Shown: piece after piece, positions 22,406 to 33,745 of the stretch
How the letters are laid out: the number at the start of each line of letters is the position of its first letter
How positions within the stretch are numbered: position 1 is the first letter of the stretch
Assembly: GCA_034401795.1 (NCBI GenBank)
Contig: JAVVLW010002894.1
Coordinates: 26,001 to 90,000, forward strand
Length of the DNA stretch: 64,000 nucleotides
Direction of reading: 5' to 3'
Origin: Chaetoderma sp. LZ-2023a
Taxonomy: Eukaryota; Mollusca; Caudofoveata; Chaetodermatida; Chaetodermatidae
The notes under the pieces: model-generated
The model's input: only the letters and a program-made list of their open reading frames with translations
Told to the model about the DNA's origin: nothing
Database searches by the model: none
Position numbers and translations under genes: made by a program

Positions 22406-23250
22406 TTAGAATCATCATCATTTTACGAGGCATAAGCCATTGGCTTGTTATTGCCTCAGTGTTTTTATTGTCGTATGGCTAGCTCAGTTAAATTCAAAAG
22501 ATTGTTCTTTGAAATAGATCTATCTAGTTTGTATTTAAATGAGTTGACCATTGTTGCTCAATTAAGTCTTTTCGAAACCATCAGTATATCAGTGACATTA
22601 GATTTAAAACTTTAGCTATGTTTTGGGAAATGCTATGATGCAGATGGGTGTTCCCGCGTCAGCTGTGGTGTGCCGCCTACATGCATGGTCACACCCCGCT
22701 GCGCCTAGCATTTGTTTACATGTTCACTTGTGGAGGCCGTGGTAGGTCTAATTGCTGTTATTTTCATTCTCTGTGCTCATCGCCATCCGAGTCCCCTCCT
22801 CTACGCATGTGTCTCTTCATGCAACCACAAAGTGAGGACGTGGAAGCAGAGATTATCTACCGGTAATTGGAATCGCTACCGAGCATGTTCTTGTCTATGC
22901 AGAGGCTACTCCAAGATCAGTCCACTGTATTGGCAGAACTGCAGTATGACTTTGTGGTGGTCTGATAAGCATATGGCCTGTTCAATGTGTTTATTGCTAT
23001 CCATGTCTCCTTCTCTACACTAGTGTCCCTATGCAAATCATGTTTAGTCAAAATCATGAAGAATTTCTTTGAAATGCTTGTCTAGTTTCCTTTTGAAGGA
23101 TTCAACCGTTGGTGCCTCTATAACTGTTGTTCCAATAGGGTACCACTCTGTTAGAGAAAAAGTATAATGTGACTGGAATAATTAGAATTTTGGTATTTCT
23201 CATCAGGTGATTGAAAGCTGCCTCCATTATTTGATTTTAACTGAAGGTTC
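22406..23250 (-). mobile_element. 3' fragment of a CR1/jockey-like LINE
   Basis: The plus-strand sequence from ATCATCATCATTTTACGAGGC onward (GGCTTGTTATTGCC, then GCAGATGGGTGTTCCCGCGTC, then CGCCTAGCATTTG) parallels 29,075-29,450 step by step. That stretch is the 3' end of LINE C. Read on the minus strand this is a tail-containing, 5'-truncated copy ending in ATG repeats. Confidence 0.7.
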
Positions 23251-23820
23251 ATTTCACACAAAATCATTCGCAGAATTAAAATTGCGTGGTTCAGTCAAAG
23301 ATTAGGCATCAAATGGTTGCTTGATTCATTCTTTTGACGCAACCATATGTAAATTGTAAAGTTCCCTGTACTTTACCGTTTGTCCTCACTGAAGCATTTA
23401 TATGACTTCTACCTCTTAAACACATTATTTAACAAGGCAAATTAGTCACCTAAAATGTTGGTGGTTCTACTTAAATAACTCGATATTAATAATAATCAAT
23501 TGCACAGTGAAAATGTTTTTGCTGAGCACTAAGAATAAATAATACAAATTATATAAATGTAGTGTGGTAGTTCTTTTATAAGTTTACTGTTAATAGTGAG
23601 TGTCTAAAATAGCCTGATTGAGAACTACCTCCGATTGAAAATACCCTTCACTACCCTAGACCATCGGACCCTATGGGTGGCGAAACAGTGGGTGGGAGAT
23701 GGGATGTAGATGTAGCTGTCTTAGGCAGCAACAACTTCCAAAGAAATTAATTTCAAAATAGCTAAAAGAATTCTCATTAAATGGGTTAAACAAAATTTCA
23801 TAGTGAAAGAAAATATAAGA
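23251..23820. other. AT-rich DNA, half of a type 2 MITE core
   Basis: Only GCAACAACTTCCAAAGAAATTAATTTCAAAATA near 23,728-23,760 is recognisable. Confidence 0.4.
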
Positions 23821-23839
23821 GATGGTCAAGTATAGGTGG

Positions 23840-25447
23840 AATAATGTGGAGATGAAATGTATTCAGTCTTCTGCACCATCTTTGCACAATGGGCCATCCA
23901 CCTTCACATTGCGTTGGTTAAATCTGCTTTTATTTGCTTGTAGGGTGTATGTGCCGAGGAGCAATCTGCATTTGATTAATGCGTTGGTGATGGAAAGGCA
24001 TTCGCAAACAGCACTGTCCCATACAGGGTGCATTTTTCCTACCGACAGGTTTTTAATGTTCAGGAACATTAGGGAAGTCTTTGTCAACGTGTCAGCTTTA
24101 AGTTTATTTTCCCAGTAGATGGTGACGTCGCGTGTTACTGATTCCTTACTCAGTGTTTGCTCAAGGAGATCGTGTTCATCTGGAAGATTGTGCTGCTGAC
24201 GGATTCCGGCGACGGCTGTGAACCAGCTGTGGGATGTCTTTGTTTTCATGGCCAGTTGCCTTACCACAATGTTATATTCAATGGATCCATGGTCCCTGAT
24301 GATGTTACCGAAAGTAGTGAGCATGCGTTTATGCACTTCTCCATAGACTGGGATTTGTCCGAGCATCAAGTATACTGCAGCACCTGCTGTTCTATCTTGA
24401 AGGTGCTGGATTTGCCGTAACAGTTGTTTATGGAGCTTGTCCGCTTGTGCCATGTCATTCGTTGTTAGTTGTAGGCATATTGTATCAAGACCATAGATAC
24501 GGTGTGGAATGAATATTTAGAAGGTGGTTAGAGACTTTCGGGTTAAGTCCATTTTCCCCATGAAGGCCTGCACCCATAAGTGCATATACTGTTTTACATG
24601 CCATGGTTATTCGTTCGCTGATTACTCTTTCTGTCCCATGTTTAGAGGTGCTGTCTCTGGTGATTCCCAAGTGCGTTACAGTATTTTCAATTGGTATAGA
24701 TGAGCCATTGGACTGCAGATCTGGAAGGGTACTGTTACTGTTGAAGCAAACAACTGATGATTTGGCTTCACTTATGATATAACGTTCATGGTTTGTATAG
24801 TCTTGCTGTATGCAGAGAAACGACTGCAGGTCTTCAATATTACCAGCTACAAGGCACACATCGTCTGCAACAGTTGGTGAATTGCAGTGAGACGTACCGA
24901 TCTTGCTACATATGCCTTGTTCCAGGATATTGGCAAGCCATGGCAGTCGTGGACAATACGCCTCGTTGTCTTACTCCTTGTTGTTCCTGGAAACTTCCTA
25001 ATACGGTTCCATCCCATTTCACGCAGGATGACATATTTGTGTACCAGTCTCATTAGGAGCCAATTTTCGACTTCTATGTATATTTGATTATGTTTACAGA
25101 GCATGGACTCATGCCAGACGATGTCGTAAGCCTTTTCTGCATCTAGGAAGGCAATGTAGAGCGGTAGTCGATTGTCCTTGGCCTCAGCAATCAGTTCAGT
25201 TAGGATCATAGCGCCATTAGAGAAAGATGTACCCTTGGTGGAGCCTTTCTGAAGTAGATTCTGGGATGTGCTCACTAGGGATTCGACTAGTTGTAGGTGT
25301 ACGTTTTCTACTATTTTCCCGATTATGCTGGTAATAGTAATTTCCCTATAGGAGCTAGGGTCCTGTGTAGGCTTGCCCTTCTTTTTGTAGATTGGTGTAA
25401 TGTGACTGACTTTGAAGGGTTCTGGAATTTTCCTTTGGCCGAGGACT
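23840..25447 (-). pseudogene. LINE B, downstream part (RT palm to C-terminus)
   Basis: Read from 25,447 down: KIPEPFKVSHITPIYKKKGK (RT entry), an AFLDAEKAYDIVWHE palm motif, a shifted frame through the QGVRQ and VADDVCLVAG catalytic region at 24,840-24,960, and then the C-terminal domain to about 23,863. The C-terminal segment ends with GTYTLQANKSRFN before a degenerate Cys motif. Several frameshifts break it. Its upstream part is at 28,505-29,055, on the far side of LINE A. Confidence 0.8.
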
Positions 25448-25453
25448 TTGGTG

Positions 25454-25507
<54 letters not shown>

Positions 25508-25615
25508 TCTATTATTATTATAATTGCCCTACAGCTGCAATCAGCCCTTCTTCGCTTTTGCCCACTGTGTCTTGTCCTCAGCCGCAATCCTTAGCTTCCT
25601 CAGGTCCATTCTTGA

Positions 25616-26173
25616 CTAGAGTGTACCGAATCCTGCTTTCTTGAGGTCACCTCGTAGTACGCTTAGCAGATGTATGCAATGACGTCCTCTCCTGGCTTTG
25701 TAGTTGCTGGCTCCGAGTAGGGAGAATTCCAATGGTTTCTGTGCTGGTGTCTCTTCTGGCACCCTTAGCACATGGCCAAACATAGACCATCTTTGTTGGG
25801 CGACTTTTACAGACAGCGGCGACATATTACACATCTTGTATAGTGCATCATTGGAAATTATGATGTCTGGCCATTGGTGTCCAGTGATGGTGCGTAGGTG
25901 TTTGCGGTGGCAGGAATTGAGCCTGTCTAGAGCTGCCTTTGGAGCTGCCCAGCTGCCACAGTTATACAGCATCAAGGATACGCAGGTTGCATTGTATAAA
26001 CGTAGCATCTTTATCAAGGGCATCTTTGATCTACGAAACCATAGCTTCCAGAAGGACTGGAAGGCTATGTTCCCCATGACGCAGCATGCAGAAATGTCAG
26101 CAGTACTGCAAAGCAGTGAGCCCAGGATTATTACTTTTCCTCCATGGTTCGCCGCCACGAACTGGGTCATCAT
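25616..26173 (-). pseudogene. LINE A C-terminal region
   Basis: This frame carries the post-RT segment: LYNCGSWAAPKAALDRLNSC, HRKHLRTITGHQWPD and ARRGRHCIHLLSVLRGDLKKA. Such LNSCHRKHLR...GH and RGRH...L motifs follow the RT in many LINEs. The stop at 25,616-25,618 is followed by about 90 noncoding bases and the AAT tail. Confidence 0.75.
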
Positions 26174-27128
26174 TTTCTATAGTTTCATGCTTTGTCGATA
26201 GGTATATGTGGGTGAACTCTGTTATTGATTCATTCATAAAGAGATTCTCAATTTTTAGTTTGCTTGCAGCTAATGGGAGAAGTTCGTCAAGGGGTTTCTT
26301 TTCCTTGTCTATGAAGTCCACATCGTCGGCATATTCCATCTCTAGCGGCATGCCCAGTATTGACACTGTGGCGTATGGTCTTGTGGAACTTTCCCGCACA
26401 GATTTCAAGCCACCAGCAGGGTAGCAGGTGTAAAGCACCGGAGATAGATCATCTCCCTGTGGGGAGCCGATTGATGTCTCAAACTCTACAGACTTCACTG
26501 ACTTGACTCGTACTCTCAGCTTGGTGTGTAAAAGCAGTAGTCTCACTAGTGGTAGCTCATCTTTATTGCAACTGGCTTGGCATAATACATCTAGAATCTT
26601 TGAGCATTTAATTGTGTCGAATGCTCGTGACATGTCAATGCCCATCTTGTGGAAATCCCAGTGTTTGGACTTGACTACCGACACAAGCATGCGTTGAGCC
26701 CATACAATGTCTGCACAGCTGCGTCCATGTTTGAAGCCACTTTGACATGATCCGGTGAAGTAATCGATCTTGTCTCGGATGCGGCATAGAGTAACATTGG
26801 ATAGGATTTTCTGTATGCTGTTGAGGAGCATAATGGGCTGCAGATTGGCTGGGGGCTCAGGTGGCTTCTTGGGCTTTGGTAGTGCGATAAGTGTGCCTTG
26901 GCCTACAGCGTCGATGGGAAGGTGGTGCATAAAAGCTGAATTGATTAGGTGCGTGATCGGTTTTGAGATAATGTGACATGCATATTTGAATAGTTCATTG
27001 CTCATGCCATCAGGTCCAGATGCACGCGCATTTTTCGGGGCTTTAAGTGCCTTCTCAACTTCTGCTGTCTTAATTGGTGTTAGTAATGTCCTGGGGGTCT
27101 CATGAGAACGGGGGCAAGGGCTCGTCAT
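26097..27128 (-). pseudogene. LINE A reverse transcriptase domain
   Basis: 343 codons with NARASGPDGMSNELFKYA, LQPIMLLNSIQKILS, MGIDMSRAFDTI (motif A, catalytic Asp), GSPQGDDLSPVLY (motif B) and MEYADDVDFID (YADD motif C). The ATG at 27,128 is only the first Met of this open stretch, since linker homology precedes it at 27,202-27,528. The frame breaks near 26,100. Confidence 0.85.
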
Positions 27129-27840
27129 CGTTGTCAGTGAACTGTTCCTTGAACCATTCTCGGATTGCCTCTGCTTTTCCCTGGTCAGTCCCGATAAAGT
27201 GTCATTCAGAGTTGTGTACAGTGAGTGGTGATGTGTAGTCGGTAACTCTCAGGGCTCGGGCTGCCTGAAATATTTTGTGACAGTCATCCGTGGCAATGAT
27301 TTCATCTGCTAGGGAGTCTGCCTGTTGAATAGCAAGATCTTTTAAGCATTCGCTAATGTGGCACAGAATAATATTGCGCTCCTGGCGTAGTTTGGTGCAG
27401 TCTTCACTTTGGCTAATTTGATAGATGCGCAGCCATAACGCTTTCTGCTCTGCTGACAGTTTTACTACTAGACGCTCGTCAGTATACCTAGTTTGGTTGT
27501 TTTTAAGAACACCTATGGTGCTGATCATTCATATGAAGGCGTGTAATGACTAGCTTATGGTCAGAATTGAGGTCTGTGCCTCCATATGAATGAGCATTCT
27601 GGATTAAGGGTTTTCCTTCTGTCTTGCATAGTATGAGGTCTATTTGGTTAAAGACAGCTGGTGTAGCCTTAGAACCATTTGGGCTTTGCGATCAGTAATG
27701 TGTCCAGTCCATGTCCATGTTGTCCGGTGACGGCATGGGTGTTTGAATGCCGTATTTGTGGCAAATAGGCCATTGAAACTAAGGAATGACACCAGTGCAT
27801 CTCCATTGCTGTTGCGTGTGCCCATGCATATGCCAATTCC

Positions 27841-28395
27841 TTAGCTTTTGTCCGCAATTCCGAGTTTTCCCAGCTTGGAGTTGAAATCTCCACAGATGAA
27901 CAGTTGCCATCTAGCTGGGATTGTAATGGCGGAGCTCAGTTCTACATAGAAGGAATCTAATATTGCTGGGTTCTCTTTGGCTTTTTCGGTAGTTGGGTCG
28001 TATGTGTTGACAATTCGACACTTAGTGGTGGTGTGTTTTTGCGTAGGAGCTAGGTCGATGAATGCAATGTGATCACTGATGTATCCAAAACTAATGACAT
28101 GATCCAAGACCCTTGGTCTGATTACGAAGCCGAAGACCCGGTATGTTGCCTGTTTTTGCTCCATGAGCACTAGCTTATGGCCCGTATGTAGTTGCTGTTC
28201 TGAGTGTTTAGCTACTTTAGTCTCTTGAATGCATGCAATATCGATGTTATAGTGTTCACAGTCTGCACCTAAGGTTTGCCTCTTTGATGTTGCACTCATA
28301 CCGCGTACATTCCACGTAGCTATGGTAAGTTCCTGGGAAGATTGCCTCATCCGAGGATGTCGAGCGCAGTTTCTTGTTTGAAGAAGGGTAGACAT
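27841..28395 (-). pseudogene. LINE A endonuclease domain
   Basis: The 184-residue frame begins near a Met and shows LTIATWNVRGM (catalytic Asn), CIQETK (catalytic Glu) and FICGDFNSKLG (catalytic Asp-Phe-Asn), the exonuclease-endonuclease-phosphatase signature of APE-type LINEs. The C-terminal part of the domain continues in another frame (27,640-27,893, including GHITDRK). In the family it nicks target DNA for target-primed reverse transcription. Confidence 0.85.
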
Positions 28396-28504
28396 AATCA
28401 GAGTTGCCTCTGTATGCGGATGTCAGCCCCCAATCCTTGATGACTTAGTTTCCCAACAAAGTTGGTACTTACGGAGGAGACCGGCGTGAAGGTGTCATCT
28501 TTCT

Positions 28505-29055
28505 CTTATTATGATTATTGTCGGTATAATGACCTTTCCCCAAAATTCAGATGCTCACTGGCGATGTTGAGGTAATAGCTGCTTTGCCATTTTTAGGCCG
28601 TTAATAATCTCACCAATAATATCTGACATGACTTGTGGAGGTGGCTCGGTGTAAAGCTAATTAATTTCTTCAAGTAGAATGTGGTCAAGCATAATTTGCC
28701 GTCTGTATAGTCTGGGTCGGAACCTGGGTCTTCGAGAGGTGTAGCAAGTTGTCTGAAATATTCTGCCCATCCATCTCTAATCTTGTCTGCGGAGTTTAAT
28801 TGTGTTTTATATACGATCAGACATATTGTGGGAACTGACACACCCTCTTTTTGTTGTTGACTAATGAGTTTATAGAATTATTTTTAAAATATTTGTGAGC
28901 CTGCATTATATCTTCGTACTTGTCCTTCCTTACTACTGCCTCTTGCTGAGTAGGTGCTTTTTTGTGAGCTTCATTTCTCTGAACCGAGCGCTGTTTCCAT
29001 TGCTTGGATGTCCAGCGGTTTTCCACTTCCAGTTTGCCTGTTTGCTAGCATGACA
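28505..29055 (-). pseudogene. LINE B, upstream part (pre-RT linker)
   Basis: Frames at 28,817-29,026 and 28,593-28,841 read KEAHKK-like and KYEDIMQAHKYFKNNSINSL, then DKIRDGWAEYFRQLATPLED. This is a typical LINE linker before the RT. A shifted frame then gives an EHLNFG-type motif up to about 28,505. It continues logically into 25,447 once LINE A is removed. At its 5' edge it meets the (ATG)n tail of LINE C. Confidence 0.75.
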
Positions 29056-29059
29056 AAGT

Positions 29060-31845
29060 GCCTTCATCATCATCATCATCATTTTAAGAGGCATAATCCG
29101 TTGGCTTGTTATTGCTTCTGGAGTTGTTTTGGTATTGTATTACTAGTGCTTGTACTTTGCTTAGTTACAATTGTTTATTTGTTTGGTTGGCATTATTCAT
29201 TGAGATTAATCAGGACCCTGTTTGACTTTGGGAGGTGTTGTGTGGCAGATGGGCTATCCCCACGTCAACTGCAGTCTGCCACCTACGCTCATGGTTACAC
29301 CCTTCTGCGCTTAGCATTTGGTTATATTTCTGGATTGTCTTATTATTATATATCTATTAGTTGGTTATGTCATGATCGTATATTATGCCCTTTAGGTACA
29401 TATCTAGTTTTGATTTAAACACGCTGAGCATGGGTGCCTCAACCACAACAGAAGGGAACTAGTTTCATGTGTTAATAATTCGGTTTGGGAAAAAATGCCT
29501 ACCAATTTCTTTTCTGTTGCGTTTAGTGTTGAGCGTGAACACGTGTGCTACTTGATCACTCAAAGAATGTGTTTTTGTCAATGTTGTAATCATCATGGAT
29601 ACATTTGTATGTTTCAATTAAGTCTCCTCTAAACCTTCTGTATTTTAGTGACTTGAGATTCAAAGCCTTTAACCTGTCTGTGTAGCAGTAGTTTCTCAAA
29701 TGGGGAACAAGTTCAGTGGCTCTGCGCTGGACCCTTTCGATTATACAAGATTGTCTTTTAAAACGAGGAGACCATATTGTATTCCAAAATTGGATGAACT
29801 AGTGATTTGAATAACAGGGTAAGCGTGTTTTCATCTATGTAATTGGAGGTTCTGTTAATTAGACCAACTATGCTGTTAGCCTTTGATACAGTTGCATTTA
29901 TATGGGTATCGAAGGAGAGGTTTTCATCTATTTCACTGGTGGACGGTATGATTTCAATGGTTTGTGACTGGCGTGTAGTGTCTGTCATATAATACTGTCT
30001 CCTAGGATTATTTGAACCAAAATGTATTACATGTGTTTTGTCTGTATTAAAGTGTAGCTGCCAAATCTGAGACCAATTACATACATTATCTATATTCTCT
30101 CGAAGGTTGACGGTGTTAGGGTTACCAAACAGTTTTGTATCATCTGCAAAGATCTTACAAGGGCAGGTTACGGTAGATCGTTTATATACAAAAGGAAAAG
30201 TGTATGTCCCAAAACACTGCCTTGGGGCTCACGACTAGTGACAGCTGTCCAGTCGGATATTGCTTCGTTGATCTTTACACACTGTTTTCTTTAGAAATGC
30301 TTCAGTCCAGTTAATTAGTTGCTCTTCTTGACCATACATTATCATTTTCTTTAGAAGTCTTTTGTGTGGTACTGTATCAAAAACTTTGGAAAAATCTAAA
30401 TATATTGCGTCTATGGGTTTGTTTTCATCTAGATTGGATGTTATCGTTTCCATGTGCTCCAGTAACTGTGTTTTGCATGATCTGTTATGTCTGAAGCCAT
30501 GTTGACAGCTGGTGAAATGGTTGTTTGTTTCCATGTGGTTGCATCACGTACAAATGTTTCTAAAAGTTTGCAAAGTGAGTAAAGTTAGACTGATGGGTCA
30601 GTGGTTGCTTGGATTGCTTTTTGGGCCTTTCTTATAAATCGGACAGACATTAGCCACTTTCCAAATCTCAGGTAATACGGCTTCCTCTAAAGATTTGTTA
30701 AACAGGATGCTAAGGGGTACACTGATCTCTTTTGCTAGTTCAATCAAAATTCGTATGGGTATGCTGTCTGGTCCATGACTTTTATTAGGGTTTAGTTTTT
30801 AGTTTGGCTTCAATATTCTCTGGGCTTATAGAAATATCTGATAAAACAGTGTTTGTGATATTGGGGATATTTTCTGGCATTGTATTTATGTTCTCTTCTG
30901 TAAATACGCTTGCAAAATAGATGTTCAAAACTTCCGCCTTTTCTATATCATTTGCACACACTTGATCGTTTGAATATTTAAGTTGGCCTACTGTTTCCTT
31001 GAGAGTTGTTTTGCTTTTGACATATTTCCAAAAGGACTTTTTCTTGCATTCTGTTGCTATATTTCGTTCAAATATGCGAGGGGACCAGCAGTATCATCGT
31101 CTTCTATTTTGGTGTGGATTTTGCATGTGACATTCTTTGGCTGTGGTTTGTATGATGTCACAGTAGGTAATAATATCCAGATCTAGGTTTTCAGCTGATT
31201 GTGTCCACTCATGTTGTTGATCGAAAGGTGTGAGTTGCTCATTTAAGAGATACTGGTCTTTCCGTATATTCAATTTGTCCCATTTAATTTTATTGGCTGA
31301 GAGCTTTTTTGGACATGTACTGTTGGTTGGTCCATTTTGTTCTGGCAGATTTACTGATATTGTGACCATGACAGGGTCATGTCGTGATGTGTTGAGGCCT
31401 TCTCTCAAGCGTGGTATATTGTCTCACGAAGACATTGTTTTGGAGGAAGTAGTCAATTTGTGATTTATTTTGTCCATCAGGTTGGAAGTAGGTAAATGTT
31501 TCAGGAGCTATTGCTGTGAGTTCCATGCCGCTTTCGCTTATGAATTTGCGTACTAATTTGTCCCTGCTATTGGGTACCATCTTCTTAAGTGATGCGTTAA
31601 AATCCCCGCCAATTAGGATGTCCCAGGACTGTCCAAATTTTGCCCAGATTTCACTGATTTCGCTAAGAACAACTCTATGTTCATCTTCAGCATCCTTACT
31701 TCCCCATGTATGACATATATACATTGACCAGGATGATTAGTATTGACTGGGTGTTGATCTTGACCGCTGCTAGTCTATTGTCTCCATTATGAAATTCTAC
31801 GATCTGCGGTGCAACGGTTCTCCTCAAACAGGAGGACCGTACAGA
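29060..31845 (-). mobile_element. LINE C, CR1/jockey-like element, 5'-truncated
   Basis: Minus-strand order: endonuclease C-terminal half (31,377-31,724, with DILIGGDFNASLKK and SQIDYFL), linker (31,094-31,408), RT (30,235-30,534 with GFRHNRSCKTQLLEH and AIYLDFSKVFDTVPHKRLL; IFADDTKLFGN near 30,150), thumb (29,758-29,988), and a C-terminal YTDRLKALNLKSLKYRRFRGD motif near 29,620-29,680. The element ends in (ATG)n at 29,062-29,080. Many frameshifts. Confidence 0.85.
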
Positions 31846-32758
31846 ACAAGTTAGAAGGCGTAAAAAACAAAACATATAACATCAATTTACATCGATAATT
31901 AAGCAATGGTTTTAATTTCTACGTGTCAATAAGTAATGTTACTTACTTCTGAACCGTTTTTTGTCAAATTAAGAAACTGATAAAATTAAATAACGGAAAT
32001 AAACTCTAAAGTTACCCGTTTTCGTTATTTGAATATTCCAAAGACCAAAGTTGTTATAAGCTACCTCGGAGTTACGGCGTTGCAAAGAATTATGGGTAAT
32101 GTCAAAGGTCAAAGCACATAAACAAATCTCTCGAGTCTGACAGCTCTGTGGTTATGAATGCTACGCTGCGAATTTTCCTCCTCATACATGCATGTTTTAT
32201 GGTGTTCTTATGTGTGAACTTCTTAGCGACAGCTTGATATGGAATCATATCAAGATATTTATACAGCAGAATTAGAAAATCAAATAATCTTTACGCAACT
32301 GGACGCGGAAAACAACGTGGTCAAGCGCATTCGCCCCGGTGCCAATTCGGCCCATTAACTCGCTGTTCCGATTAGAAGTGGATTCACACTAGTGTATTTT
32401 GCAGTAGTTATTATATGTATTTTAGAAGTGCAATCACAATATGCTTAATTTTAAGTCTACGTAATGTCAGCGATTATGTGAAACTGACAGTGTAGGCCTA
32501 CACACGTACACCAGCTTCATAGTTAGGCCTATATAGTTTGTGTGTATGGTACTACGCATACGTGGGTCTTACAGTTTCATTGTTCTAATATTCCCAATTT
32601 AACACTATAATTCTCTAGTCTCCTAAAGGCACTATTAGGCTGCCTAATGTAATCATTCAATGTAATACGTGCGCATAGATTGCGCTATTCATTGATAAAC
32701 AAACAGAGTATAATTATGTTTATCATATTATCCATAAATAAACATCAGTCAAACAAAC
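31846..32758. other. AT-rich DNA containing one arm of a long imperfect inverted repeat
   Basis: 32,055-32,135 (AAGCTACCTCGGAGTTACGG ... GTCAAAGGTCAAAGCACATAAAC) is an imperfect reverse complement of 34,700-34,785. No gene recognised. Confidence 0.45.
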
Positions 32759-32761
32759 CAC

Positions 32762-33270
32762 TCAGGCCGGCAGCCAGGTCAGGACCGGGGCACTATGTAA
32801 TATTACCCCCAATCAGGCAGCCATAGCAGGGCAAGCAATCAGGCAGCAAGGGCAGGGCAGGCAGGCAGGCAATCATGCAGCCAAGGGAGGGCAGGCAGCC
32901 AGGGGAGGGGAGGGCAGGCAGGCAGCCGGCCAGTGCTGGCAGTCAGTCAGGACATGGCAGGTAATCAGACAGCCAGATCAGAGCAGACAGACAGCAAGGG
33001 CATGGCATATGGCAGCCAGAGCAGGGCAGGCAGGCAGCCAGGTCAGGGCAAGCAATCAGGCAGCCAGAGTAGGGCTTGCAGGCAACCAGGAAGCCAGTAT
33101 AGGACAGGCAGGCAGTCAGTCATGGCATGATAGGTAGTCAGGCAGCCATGGCATGGCAGGCATGCAGCCAGGACTGGGCTGGGCAGGGCAGTGTAGGGCA
33201 GGGTATGCAATTAGGCAGCCATGTCAGGCAATCAGCCGGGGTGGCAGCCAGACAACCAGGCATGTGGCAG
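32762..33270. repeat. GGCAGGCAGCCAG minisatellite
   Basis: Irregular tandem units of CAGGCAGCCAG, AGGGCAGG and CAATCAGGCAGC over about 500 bases; open frames across it are repeat-derived. Confidence 0.9.
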
Positions 33271-33289
33271 CCCCAGCGGCAGACAGACA

Positions 33290-33745
33290 TCGACCTATGA
33301 CCCAATCCACCACTGACCCACCCACTCAGCCAGTTAGTTGGTCGGTTGACCAGCCAGTTGGTCAATTGTCCTGCCACCCACTCAATCACCCACACAATTT
33401 ATCAGTCACTCACTCGTGAGTGAGTCGGTGGATCGGTCAGTGAGTTGGTCAGTCGGCGAGCCAGTGAGCGAGTGAGTCGGTGAGTTGGTGAGTGGGTGGG
33501 GTCTGGTCAGTCGGTCGGGTTGGCCGGTCTGTGAATCGGCCGTGAGTCAGTGAGCTCACTCACTGGCTGGCTCGCCGACCGACCGCTCACTCACTGACTC
33601 GCTCACTGTGAGTCGGTCGGTCTGTAAGTCGGTCGGTCGGTCTGTGAATCGGTCGGTCTGTTAGTCGGTCGGTCTGTTAGTCGGTCGGTCTGTGAGTCGG
33701 TCGGTCGGTGGGCCAGCCAGTCAGTGATGTACTCTGTTGGTTAGT
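33290..33745. repeat. GTCGGTCGGT / GTGAGT minisatellite with inverted segments
   Basis: Units of GGTCGGTCTGTGAGTC, GAGTCGGTGAGTTGG and, inverted, CTCACTCACTGACTCGCTC alternate, so parts can pair with each other. Confidence 0.9.

Larger units (their letters stand above)
25453..28505 (-). mobile_element. LINE A, near full-length non-LTR element inserted in LINE B
   Basis: Read on the minus strand it has an apurinic-type endonuclease, an RT, a C-terminal region and a terminal (AAT)n tail at 25,453-25,523. LINE B homology stops at its 5' edge near 28,505 and resumes at the same point of the RT domain right after the tail. Frameshifts between domains make it inactive. Its motif wording differs from LINE B, C and D; I do not assign a clade. 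Confidence 0.82.

Noticed and set aside
32933-33419. Gln/Gly/Ser- and Trp/Pro-rich frames
   Set aside because: Derived from the minisatellites; no independent coding evidence.
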